Source of the DNA: Bacteroidetes bacterium GWF2_35_48
Lineage (GTDB): Bacteria > Bacteroidota > Bacteroidia > Bacteroidales > GWF2-35-48
Direction: 5' to 3'
Length of the DNA: 64,000 nt
Assembly (NCBI GenBank): GCA_001769125.1
Contig: MEOG01000069.1
Span: 124,001-188,000 of the forward strand
The stretch's first letter is position 1. Every line of letters begins with the position of its first letter. Below, one piece after another: positions 52,486-60,876 of the stretch. A program made the translations under genes and the position numbers. The notes under the pieces are model-generated. The model was given only the letters and a program-made list of their open reading frames with translations, did not search any database and was not told where the DNA came from.

Positions 52486-54453
52486 ATATTTCACAATTTT
52501 ATCTTTCAACTCATTCAAATTCATATTGCCTACAGCCTGTTTCCGCAATTGCCCCATTACCCAGTCAATTTCTGCTTTCTGTGTTTTATTAATGCCGATT
52601 TCTTTATATTTTTCTTTCAGAAACCCAATAGGCGCAAGCAATTGTTCTTTACTGCGTTTTTTGAATTTCATATTGATCAGCACAGATTCAAAATCCATTT
52701 TTGGGTGTTCGTATAAAACAGGAAGCATTTCTCTTGCAATGTTAATATCAAGATCTTCCTTTTTCAGATATTTGAAAAGGTCATAAATCATGTCGTAATT
52801 GAAGTCAGACGCTTTTGCATAATGTCCTTCTATAAATTTCATCCAGTGGCCGAAGAAAGTACCGGTAAATTTAGAAGCCAGCTTCAGGTCTTTAATAATT
52901 TTTTCAATTTTCGGAACTAAATTTTTCTTTAAAATGTAAGTGTATGTATCTTCCGGGATGCCCCATTTCTTTAATTGTTTGTATCGGTCAACCACATCAA
53001 CAGGAAGATTTTTGCTCAACATATCAATGTATTCCGATTCAAGCGGAATAGGTGCCGAGTCGGTGTCGGGGTACATTCTGTCTGCACCCGGCAGCACTCG
53101 TTCGAAAATAGTAGTACCGTCTTTAAATGATTTTCTGGTTTCATTGGGAATGCCTTCAAAAGCCATTTTACAACGCTCATCAATTGTTTCAAGCGCTGTT
53201 TTCATATCTTCTTCAGGTCCCCAGATGATGATTTGCGAATCATTGTCCCCGATTTTTAATTTCGGAGCAATAATTTTCATGTCTTCGTCAGTAATGATTT
53301 TATCAAACTGCTCTGTATGGAGCATGTTTGGTTTTTCGAGACAGGCAATAACTTTGAGGCGGTCTGCAATTTCGTCTGCAAACATTTTTCCGGGCTGTGT
53401 AAAATGAGAAAGTATTCCTTTAAATTCGGAAAGATTTACAGCAATAAATTTATATTTTTTATCGCGTGCTATTTTTAATGGTTCATAATTAATTTCAAAG
53501 TCTTCGTAATCTAATTCAACGGAACTCATTTTCCATTTTTTTGCATCGCTGATTCTTTTTTTCAGCAAATCGCGAACGTGCAGCAAAGCCCATTGGCGGT
53601 AACATTCATTGTGTGTTAAAAGAGGCATCCAGTTGTTGTGGGAGACTCCTTTGATTTCAACGCGGGTTCCTCCTTTGCAGCTTACATTGACATCAGCGCG
53701 TGTAGAGCCGATGCCGGTTCTTACTTTGCCAGTGCTTCTGTTGAGAAAACGGATATAATCGGCGCCTTCTTTAACTTCATCGGGGTTTGCAAAATCAGGA
53801 TAGGTAACGGTTTCAATGAGGGGCATTCCAAGTCTGTCTGTTTTATAAATACGCACGTGACCGATGTCTGAAATTTCCCTGCAGGAATCTTCTTCAATAC
53901 TTAACTGTATAATTCGTACTTTTTTATTTTTCAGCGGAAGTTCTCCTTCAACGCCAATTATGGCAGTTCTCTGAAATCCTGTAGGAATGCTACCATCAAG
54001 ATATTGTTTGCGGGTTATATGTACTTCTCCGACAATATTAAGTTTTGTAAGTAATGAAATTTCAATTGCAATTCCCAAAGCTTCCCTGTCAATTTTAAAA
54101 GGAGGAGTATCGTCAACTTCGTAAGTACAGGCTGTTTCGTTTTTTATTCTGTACACTATTTCTTTGCGTGTACGAAACTCCATAAGTGCAGTACCATCGT
54201 ATTCGCCAAGCTCGCTGAGTGTGGGTCGCATGTGACGAATAATTTCAGAATCAAAAACATCGCTTTTATTGAATACACCGGCAGGGCAGTGGCAAAATAA
54301 TTTTTCTTTCGTAAGAAGCTGTTGGTGCACTTCAAGTCCCGACATAAAACCTATCTTGTCATAATCTTTCTGCGCTGCATCTTTACGGGCAACATAACCT
54401 ATCGCTTTTTTAGTTTCCTGATAATTCTTTTTAGGATCGAATTTCTTTTTCAT
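52480..54453 (-). CDS. gatE: Glu-tRNA(Gln) amidotransferase subunit E (archaeal type)
   Basis: GatE binds Glu-tRNA(Gln), activates it with ATP and amidates it with ammonia from GatD. The N-terminal cradle begins IGFMSGLEVHQQLLTKEKLFCHC (GatB-like). GSTRADVNVSCKGGTRVEIKG and PLIETVTYPDFANPDEV are core blocks. The GAD (AspRS-like) insertion that marks GatE rather than GatB lies near 300-425 (LSHFTQPGKMFADEIADRL). A helical and YqeY-like tail ends NLNELKDKIVKYK. Length, 657 aa, is that of GatE; GatB is about 480. A strong promoter precedes it. Confidence 0.93.
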   Translation of the reverse strand: MKKKFDPKKNYQETKKAIGYVARKDAAQKDYDKIGFMSGLEVHQQLLTKEKLFCHCPAGVFNKSDVFDSEIIRHMRPTLSELGEYDGTALMEFRTRKEIVYRIKNETACTYEVDDTPPFKIDREALGIAIEISLLTKLNIVGEVHITRKQYLDGSIPTGFQRTAIIGVEGELPLKNKKVRIIQLSIEEDSCREISDIGHVRIYKTDRLGMPLIETVTYPDFANPDEVKEGADYIRFLNRSTGKVRTGIGSTRADVNVSCKGGTRVEIKGVSHNNWMPLLTHNECYRQWALLHVRDLLKKRISDAKKWKMSSVELDYEDFEINYEPLKIARDKKYKFIAVNLSEFKGILSHFTQPGKMFADEIADRLKVIACLEKPNMLHTEQFDKIITDEDMKIIAPKLKIGDNDSQIIIWGPEEDMKTALETIDERCKMAFEGIPNETRKSFKDGTTIFERVLPGADRMYPDTDSAPIPLESEYIDMLSKNLPVDVVDRYKQLKKWGIPEDTYTYILKKNLVPKIEKIIKDLKLASKFTGTFFGHWMKFIEGHYAKASDFNYDMIYDLFKYLKKEDLDINIAREMLPVLYEHPKMDFESVLINMKFKKRSKEQLLAPIGFLKEKYKEIGINKTQKAEIDWVMGQLRKQAVGNMNLNELKDKIVKYK

Positions 54454-54476
54454 CTTTACATGATTATTATTCTTTC

Positions 54477-54507
54477 CAAAAATAATTTTGTTTTAATTCA
54501 AAACAAA
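54477..54507 (-). promoter_or_regulatory. Promoter of the gatE-gatD operon
   Basis: On the minus strand TTTG (54507-54504) and TATTTTTG (54484-54477) are separated by 19 bases, the ideal Bacteroidota -33/-7 arrangement, 24 bases before the gatE start. Confidence 0.7.
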
Positions 54508-54567
54508 ATTATCGGGCAGATTCTTCAACATAAAGTTCTATGAAGCTATATTACAGGAAATAAAGTT

Positions 54568-54615
54568 GGATTAAGGATTAAGGATTAAGGATTGCTACTC
54601 CTACTTCTTAATCCC
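54568..54615. repeat. GGATTAA triple tandem with inverted partner
   Basis: GGATTAAGGATTAAGGATTAAGG is followed a dozen bases later by CTTCTTAATCCCC. It is a short intergenic dyad of a type seen at several other gaps in this window. Confidence 0.6.
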
Positions 54616-54636
54616 CTTTATAATAGCCATCAAAAA

Positions 54637-55887
54637 TCAACCGGGTATCTTCATTTTATATACCTTTTTATATCCGTAGTTAATATGATAAACATTGCTG
54701 ATATCCCTGTACATGAAAAACAAATTGTTATCATAAATACGAATTTTGTCAAGTTGAGTATAACCCGGTATTTTAATGGTCTCTTTTAGTTTTCCTGTTT
54801 TAATGTCAATCCTGTTTATTGTTGAAATACTCTGTTTTATATTCCATAAATAGGCTTTACCTGATGCATCATCCGTTAAAATTGTTTTTTTGCGAATATC
54901 TTTTTTATGAAAATCAATATCAATAAATTTATTTTCTATCGGTCTTCCGTCGCTATCATAGCATTCTATTCTGTGTTCAATAAAGTTGAATAAATAAATG
55001 GAGTCTTTCAATTTTATTAAAGGACAATAAACGGAGTCTTCAAAAAACTGTTTCTGAAAAAAAAGTACCTCATCAATATATTTGCATTTTTCATTCGGAA
55101 TATATTTCAGAGAATTTATTATCGATAGGTTATGAGTGTTTAGAATAGTTCTGAAATTATCAGGTTTATTATACGTCTCATCAAAGTAATAATAATTTAA
55201 CTGCTGCTCATATCTTGAATATTCTTTAAAATACAATTTTCCGTTTAATTCAAATACACAGTTTTTCATGGTTTTAATAAAGGAATATATTTCAGATGCG
55301 TATAATAAGATTATTTGCTTTGAATCGTAGAATATTTGATATGCTGAATCTTTGGTTAACAAATGTACGTTCCCAAGGCAATCTTTGTAAAGCATTTCAG
55401 GTTTGGTTACTTTTACCGAGCAAACGGTATCTCCGTTAAAATCTGAAAGGACAAGCCTTGTTGTTATGTCAAAGCAAAGCAAAAGCAGTTTGTCTTCATA
55501 TATTTCATAATCCCAAACATCGTAGGGTCTTTTTTCCAGAATTTTTTCAACTTTCCCGGCTGTAACATTCACACCAGTAAGTTCTGTAATTTTTGATTTT
55601 AATTTAATATGTACCGGAAATTTTGTTTTTTCAGATATTTTCAAATAAAAATTCTGATAGCCAACGTGAGATACAATAAGAGTAGCGGGCAGTTTTTCAA
55701 TTACCAGATAAAAGTTCCCTTTAACATCAGTTGTCGTACCATGAATCGCTCCTGCTATTTTGATGTTTGCATAAGAAATTTCCGAATTGCCTGTAGAATC
55801 AGAAACAGTTCCAAAAACAGATATTTCATGAAATTGGCTGTAAGCAATAGAGCTAATAAATTGTATTAAAAGAATGATTTTTTTCAT
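54637..55887 (-). CDS. Surface-type protein with carboxypeptidase-regulatory domain (paralogue 2)
   Basis: A 416-aa exported protein with a signal peptide (1-18). Residues about 22-105 form a carboxypeptidase-regulatory-like beta domain: VSDSTGNSEISYANIKIAG, GTTTDVKGNFYL, LIVSHVGYQNFYLKI, the same pattern as the plug-preceding domain of TonB receptors. The remaining 300 residues have repeated short beta strands and may form a propeller (VWDYEIYEDKLLLLCFD and DKIRIYDNNLFFMYRD). It is paralogous to the next gene upstream. The function is unknown. Confidence 0.72.
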   Translation of the reverse strand: MKKIILLIQFISSIAYSQFHEISVFGTVSDSTGNSEISYANIKIAGAIHGTTTDVKGNFYLVIEKLPATLIVSHVGYQNFYLKISEKTKFPVHIKLKSKITELTGVNVTAGKVEKILEKRPYDVWDYEIYEDKLLLLCFDITTRLVLSDFNGDTVCSVKVTKPEMLYKDCLGNVHLLTKDSAYQIFYDSKQIILLYASEIYSFIKTMKNCVFELNGKLYFKEYSRYEQQLNYYYFDETYNKPDNFRTILNTHNLSIINSLKYIPNEKCKYIDEVLFFQKQFFEDSVYCPLIKLKDSIYLFNFIEHRIECYDSDGRPIENKFIDIDFHKKDIRKKTILTDDASGKAYLWNIKQSISTINRIDIKTGKLKETIKIPGYTQLDKIRIYDNNLFFMYRDISNVYHINYGYKKVYKMKIPG

Positions 55888-55890
55888 GCA

Positions 55891-57195
55891 TTATAAAGTC
55901 TGTTTATAGAGGCTTTTTTTATAATTGACAGCATCTGTTTTATACAGAAAATATAAAACTCCGTTAAGAACCTGAATTTTATCAATCCATGGAAACTTAA
56001 TGCTTACAGGCTCTTTTGCATTGCCATATATTAAATCAATTTCAGCCAACATATATTTTTTATTTTTTTGAAAAAGAGTGTAGGCCTTATTGGTAATTTT
56101 ATCAATGATTATTTTTTTTAACCAGCCCTTTTCTTTATGATAACTGATTGCAATTGTTTTTGCAAGAGTACCCCTTTTGTTATAGACTTCAATTACGTTT
56201 TCAATATGATTGAATAAAAAAATACTGTCTGCGAGATAAAACATAGGACAATATAAATAATCATTTTTCAAATCCTCAGTAACCGGGTCAAAATAAATAT
56301 TGTCTTTCCCTGTCCATTCGCTGAGCTTTGTGTCTGCCATTTTAGATCTTTTATTTTTTCCCTGATTTTTTTTATCGGCTTTATTGATTATTGTTTTACT
56401 GTGTAATGTGTCTTCAATATGCCTGAACGTTGAATCTTCTCCGGTTTCAGGAACAAAAAAAGAGTACTCTGCGGTATAGCGCGTAGTTCCGTAAAAATAA
56501 CTGAAAACATAACCATTATTGGTTGTCGCTACACAAGGCATATAAAGCTTATTGGAAATATCCTGTTGGGTAAAAACCATATCAAAACATTTATCTGAAA
56601 ATTTTATTTTATACGGATAAAGAAAAGTTATTAAGTTTACATTGCCGGAGCAGTCTTCAAAAATTCCTACAGGCTTACCTATATCTTTAATACAAATAGG
56701 TTCAAAATTATTGTCAATAATTAAAAGTTTTGATCGCTCAAGTTTCTTCTCATACACAATAAGAAAAATAGTATCATTGCTAATTTCATAATCAAACAAA
56801 TTGAATTCATTGTTGCTGTATATAATCTGTGGAACGCCAAAAATTTTTATTTCGGGCAGCTCAAGAATTTTTTGAGATATAAAAATGTTGGTCTGTTCCT
56901 GTTCTTTAGGGGTTAAAATTAACTCATGGTTATTGTAAGATACATGAGAAACCTGAATATGAATTTTTGAAAGTTTTTTATTACTGCGATATTTCAAATT
57001 GTACAAACCATTTTCGTTTGTAACCGTACCGTATTTTGTCCCTTCAATTATCAAATTAACATTTGGTATCGGCGCAAGAGTTGCAGAGTCGAAAACTTGT
57101 CCATGGATTGTGTAGTCAAAGACCTGTCCGTACAGATTTGATTTGAAAAAGAAAAACAATAGAATTAAAATAATATTTTTTATTATTCTGAGCAT
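55891..57195 (-). CDS. Surface-type protein with carboxypeptidase-regulatory domain (paralogue 1)
   Basis: A 434-aa exported protein (signal peptide 1-23) with the same plan as its neighbour: a regulatory-like beta domain (IHGQVFDSATLAPIPNVNL, GTVTNENGLYNLKY, IQVSHVSYNNHELIL), then a long beta-strand region. Both contain matching phrases in the second part (FDYEISNDTIFLIV against WDYEIYEDKLLLLC, and SIFLFNHIENVIEVY against SIYLFNFIEHRIECY). The two genes are separated by only three bases, a tandem duplication in one operon. I cannot name a function. Confidence 0.72.
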   Translation of the reverse strand: MLRIIKNIILILLFFFFKSNLYGQVFDYTIHGQVFDSATLAPIPNVNLIIEGTKYGTVTNENGLYNLKYRSNKKLSKIHIQVSHVSYNNHELILTPKEQEQTNIFISQKILELPEIKIFGVPQIIYSNNEFNLFDYEISNDTIFLIVYEKKLERSKLLIIDNNFEPICIKDIGKPVGIFEDCSGNVNLITFLYPYKIKFSDKCFDMVFTQQDISNKLYMPCVATTNNGYVFSYFYGTTRYTAEYSFFVPETGEDSTFRHIEDTLHSKTIINKADKKNQGKNKRSKMADTKLSEWTGKDNIYFDPVTEDLKNDYLYCPMFYLADSIFLFNHIENVIEVYNKRGTLAKTIAISYHKEKGWLKKIIIDKITNKAYTLFQKNKKYMLAEIDLIYGNAKEPVSIKFPWIDKIQVLNGVLYFLYKTDAVNYKKSLYKQTL

Positions 57196-57589
57196 TTTTC
57201 AATACTTGAAACATTTTTATAAGTTCTTATTATCTGCTTGCAGGAAAAAGAAATTTCAGTATTGAAATAACAGAAGTGAAGTATCAGTAAGGGAATTTGA
57301 TGAAAATTTAATAATCCTGCAATAAATTTATAACGTTAATTTATTATCACAATACAAATGTACAATTTTGTTTTGATGGTTTAAGGTTCATTTCAGATAA
57401 AATTACAATTCCCTCTATTTTATTTATTCTTGCAATCTAATATTAAATAAGATTTTCAAAATAAATCCTTGTTTCAATAAATATTGAATTCATAAAGAAG
57501 GGTTAACCCTTCAATTACAGAAGTAAATTCATATTCTTTGAGGAATTTATTTTGAAAGAATCACTAAGTTCGTTTATTACAGGGTTATT
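57196..57589. other. Gene-free spacer between surface paralogues and the 57590 gene
   Basis: A 394-bp AT-rich gap. I see a minus-strand TACATTTG at 57362 to 57355, about 160 bases before the 57195 start, that may be a promoter for the paralogue pair. Nothing else can be supported: no tRNA-like fold, no ORF with plausible composition. Confidence 0.3.
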
Positions 57590-57991
57590 TCATTTTACCT
57601 CCATATACGCCTTCTGAATTTTTCTCTGGTTTCTTTCCAAACGTGAACTCGTTTTAAAATATTCATAGATGTAAGATACAGGACTCATTATAGAAGGTTT
57701 TGACGGAACGTTTTTATATCTGAATTCACTTTGTCCTGCAATATGTAGATTTATTTTTTCTGTTTCAGGCTTATCTCCCATGCTTAATATAAGATATTTG
57801 AATTCGTTGTAATTATGAGGAATCGCAGAGGTTCTTGTATTAATGTAATCTGCAAAGTGCGTTTCAAATTTGATTTCCCATGGTAATTTAAAGTTGTGCG
57901 TTCTGTAAGTAGTGATAAGTTTCTTATCGGTTTCTTGAGAAAAACAAAAAAATGATATGAAGAATAACAGCAATAAAATAATGCTTTTCAT
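57590..57991 (-). CDS. Small exported hypothetical protein
   Basis: A 133-aa protein with a signal peptide (MKSIILLLLFFISFFCFSQ). The frame extends 34 codons upstream with a basic, Lys-rich sequence, but I start it at the inner ATG 57991, because the signal peptide begins there and a minus-strand promoter match TACTTTTG lies about 28 bases upstream (58026 to 58019), inside the longer version. The mature part is about 115 residues with no domain I recognise; a Tyr-rich C-terminal helix (YIYEYFKTSSRLERNQRKIQ) stands out. It is divergent from the vWA gene. Confidence 0.65.
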   Translation of the reverse strand: MKSIILLLLFFISFFCFSQETDKKLITTYRTHNFKLPWEIKFETHFADYINTRTSAIPHNYNEFKYLILSMGDKPETEKINLHIAGQSEFRYKNVPSKPSIMSPVSYIYEYFKTSSRLERNQRKIQKAYMEVK

Positions 57992-58018
57992 ATTTTTTTG
58001 AACCAGTTTGATTCTGCA

Positions 58019-58026
58019 AAAGTACT
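58019..58026 (-). promoter_or_regulatory. Promoter -7 element (TACTTTTG)
   Basis: A TAnnTTTG match on the minus strand, about 28 bases upstream of the chosen start of the 57590 gene. Confidence 0.45.
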
Positions 58027-58119
58027 GAAAATGAATGATGAAGTTTTTTTTTATGGATTTTTTTTTTCTCTGCATCTTGTTTTCAGAAATCATAAAATAA
58101 ACCTTTAAATTTTAAAATT

Positions 58120-60015
58120 ATGAAAACCCTGAAAATTTTTATTGTAATGGCGATTGTAGCAATCGGCCTTATTTGTGGCAAATCTGAACCTTCTTTGAAA
58201 GGTGTTGTAAAAGATGCAGTTTCCGGAAATGGAATAAGCAAAGCATCTGTTACTGTTTTACTGGATAAAAAAATTATTGAAAAAGTAAAGACATCTTCAA
58301 ACGGGTACTTTCAGATTCAATCTTTGAGCGATGGTTCTTATTCAATAAAAACAGAATGTTCGGGCTATGCACCTGATGTTAGAAATTTTAGTGTTAAGTT
58401 GGGAAAGGCTTCTTCATTGATAATTTCATTAAGTCCTAATTTAGTTCCTAATTTAACTCAGGAAGTAGCTTGTGAAAAATCGAGAAAAAAATGTGAAGAA
58501 TCGAAAGTTGCTTATGGCAGTGGTAAAGCAATGGGTAGAGCTTGCGATGCTTTATCTAATTATGCAGTTACCGGTGCTGTTTATGATTATGAAGGATACT
58601 CAGAACCCTTTAATACTGAAAGCTACGATAAAATTAATGAGAATACATTTAAAGAAGTTGTTGGAAATCCGCTTTCTACTTTTTCAATTGATGTGGATCG
58701 CGCTTCTTATTCAAATGTCCGCAGGTTTCTTGCTCAAAATCAAAAGCCATATAAAGATGCAGTTCGTATTGAAGAAATGATAAATTATTTTGACTACAAT
58801 TATCCGCAACCCGATAATGGAGATCCTTTTTCTGTAACAATGGAAATGGGAAAATGCCCCTGGAATGAAAAAAATAATTTATTGCTTATCGGGCTTAAAG
58901 GGGAAAATGTTTCTGAAGATAAAATACCGGCTAGTAATCTTGTATTTTTAATTGATGTTTCAGGATCAATGTCTGACCAAAATAAACTCCCTTTGCTAAA
59001 ACAATCTTTCAAATATCTTGTCAATAATTTAAGATCGGTAGACCGGGTGGCAATTGTAGTATATGCCGGAGCTGCAGGTTTAGTATTGGAGTCAACTCCG
59101 GGAACTGAAAAATCAAAAATTATTGCAGCTCTTGATTTGCTTCAGGCTGGTGGCTCAACTGCTGGTGGCGCGGGAATTAAACTTGCGTATAAAGTTGCAA
59201 AGGAAAATTTTATTACCAATGGGAACAACCGTGTGATTCTTGCTACTGATGGCGATTTTAATATTGGTGCAAGCAGCGATGGCGACATGACCCGACTGAT
59301 TGAAGACAAACGAAAAGATGGTGTTTTCATTTCAATTCTTGGGTTTGGAATGGGTAATTACAAAGATTCCAAAATGGAAAAAATTGCAGATGCCGGAAAT
59401 GGAAATTATTTTTATATTGATAATATTTTAGAATCAAAAAAAGTATTCGGAAAAGAGCTGTGGGGAACATTATATACAATTGCTAAAGATGTTAAAATTC
59501 AAGTGGAATTCAATCCTTCAAAAGTAAAAGCATACAGACTTGTTGGCTATGAAAACAGAATTTTAAACAAAGAAGATTTCAACGATGACAAAAAAGATGC
59601 AGGAGATATAGGTTGTGGACATACTGTTACTGCGCTGTATGAAATAGTTCCCACAGGTTCAGAAAGTGTTTTCCCTTCTGTAGATCCTTTAGAATATCAG
59701 AAAAGTTCTATGGTAGACAGTAAAAATATGCTGACATTAAAATTGCGCTACAAAAAACCAAATGAAGATACAAGCAAATTAATCACTCATAAATTAAAAG
59801 ATAGTGAAATTAATAAAAAAGAACTTTCTGAAAATTTAAAATTTGCTTCTTCTGTAGCCATATTCGGAATGTTGTTAAGGGAGTCAGAATTTAAAGGGAT
59901 TGCTACATTCTCACAGGCCGTTGCTCTTGCAAAAGATGCCAAAGGTAAGGATGAATTCGGTTACAGAAATGATTTCATAAAAATGGTTGAAACAGCAGAA
60001 TTGTTAATTAAATAA
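58120..60015 (+). CDS. vWA-domain protein of the YfbK type with N-terminal regulatory-like domain
   Basis: A 631-aa exported protein. After the signal peptide (about 1-22), residues 25-110 are a carboxypeptidase-regulatory-like beta domain (LKGVVKDAVSGNGISKASVTVL). FSIDVDRASYSNVRRFLAQNQKP and IEEMINYFDYNYP are the YfbK-family N-terminal block. The vWA domain has an intact MIDAS, DVSGSMSDQNKL, near 278, and a C-terminal DUF3520-like part. YfbK homologues are envelope proteins thought to bind divalent metals. A role in adhesion or assembly is inferred only. Confidence 0.85.
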   Translation: MKTLKIFIVMAIVAIGLICGKSEPSLKGVVKDAVSGNGISKASVTVLLDKKIIEKVKTSSNGYFQIQSLSDGSYSIKTECSGYAPDVRNFSVKLGKASSLIISLSPNLVPNLTQEVACEKSRKKCEESKVAYGSGKAMGRACDALSNYAVTGAVYDYEGYSEPFNTESYDKINENTFKEVVGNPLSTFSIDVDRASYSNVRRFLAQNQKPYKDAVRIEEMINYFDYNYPQPDNGDPFSVTMEMGKCPWNEKNNLLLIGLKGENVSEDKIPASNLVFLIDVSGSMSDQNKLPLLKQSFKYLVNNLRSVDRVAIVVYAGAAGLVLESTPGTEKSKIIAALDLLQAGGSTAGGAGIKLAYKVAKENFITNGNNRVILATDGDFNIGASSDGDMTRLIEDKRKDGVFISILGFGMGNYKDSKMEKIADAGNGNYFYIDNILESKKVFGKELWGTLYTIAKDVKIQVEFNPSKVKAYRLVGYENRILNKEDFNDDKKDAGDIGCGHTVTALYEIVPTGSESVFPSVDPLEYQKSSMVDSKNMLTLKLRYKKPNEDTSKLITHKLKDSEINKKELSENLKFASSVAIFGMLLRESEFKGIATFSQAVALAKDAKGKDEFGYRNDFIKMVETAELLIK

Positions 60016-60041
60016 ATACTGTTAAAAATATGATGTTTTTT

Positions 60042-60063
60042 TAATTCGTAATTCGTAATTCGC
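60042..60063. repeat. AATTCGT tandem repeat
   Basis: TTAATTCGTAATTCGTAATTCGC, three units of a 7-base motif, in the spacer after the vWA gene. Inverted GCAACTGCC (60081) and GGCAGTTGC (60150) lie further on. Confidence 0.5.
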
Positions 60064-60162
60064 AAGTCAAATATTAACCAGCAACTGCCAGCCGTGGTAG
60101 AAAAATTTTGGTAAAAAAATGTCAAGACAGCCCTCCTGATATTTTAATCGGCAGTTGCAAAG

Positions 60163-60207
60163 CAAAACCCCTACAGACCTAAGGATCCTGACGGGGTTTT
60201 GTTGTTT
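60163..60207. terminator. Terminator between the vWA gene and the WbqC gene
   Basis: CAAAACCCC (60163-60171) and GGGGTTTTG (60193-60201), with an inner CAG/CTG pairing, followed by TTGTTTTT. It separates convergent genes. Confidence 0.8.
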
Positions 60208-60216
60208 TTATATGAA

Positions 60217-60876
60217 TTATTTTGTGCTGTATTGGAAGATTGAACGTTGCAATATTTTTTTTGTGTCGGGCCCCTGGTTGAAAAGCAAATCGAGGATGCT
60301 TAAATTTGGAGTAAAGGGAAATTTATCAGAAAAAACCTGAGCATAAGGATAGGGTGCAAAGAAAATATCTGTATGTGCTTTTTGTAGTTTTGGATGTATC
60401 GCCTCTCTCAGGTCTAAAACATTTTCAGCTACTTCAGCAGTATATTTTTCTGCGAAGGAAAAAGAAAAATTCAGATTACTGATTTTGAAAATTACATTTA
60501 GTATTTCAATATTATAGTCAAAAAGATATGTGTATTTTTTTTGAAAAAATGGAGCAATATCGTCTGCATAAAATTCAAAAAAAGGGGAATTGTTATAAGC
60601 CGAAACTATAGAGCGCCAGTGCAGTTTTTGCCAAGATGTATGATAGGCAATTTTAATATCTCTGACAGGAATTTTTTGAGCGTCTGTTCTTTCAACAGGA
60701 ACGGAAAGAATCATGGAGCCATTAGCAGATAGTATTACACAGCGGTTTCTATAAGATTGTTTCTGATAGTTTTCGAATTGTTCAATCTGAATATTTTGAT
60801 GAAGTAAAAATTTTGTACAATACTGAATTGGTGGAAAAAAAGATACAGACAGGATTGCATTAGTAGAGCCCATCAT
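60217..60876 (-). CDS. WbqC-family protein
   Basis: A 219-aa member of the WbqC-like family, whose members often lie in polysaccharide loci and are of uncertain function. The pattern FFPPIQYCTKFLLHQNIQIEQFENYQKQSYRNRC at the start, then ILSVPVERTD, IAYHTSWQKLHWRSIVSAYNNSPFFEFYAD and a final DLLFNQGP, is diagnostic. No other glycan gene is in the window. Its start codon overlaps the stop of the signal peptidase-like gene by one base, so it is coupled to it. Confidence 0.85.
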   Translation of the reverse strand: MMGSTNAILSVSFFPPIQYCTKFLLHQNIQIEQFENYQKQSYRNRCVILSANGSMILSVPVERTDAQKIPVRDIKIAYHTSWQKLHWRSIVSAYNNSPFFEFYADDIAPFFQKKYTYLFDYNIEILNVIFKISNLNFSFSFAEKYTAEVAENVLDLREAIHPKLQKAHTDIFFAPYPYAQVFSDKFPFTPNLSILDLLFNQGPDTKKILQRSIFQYSTK

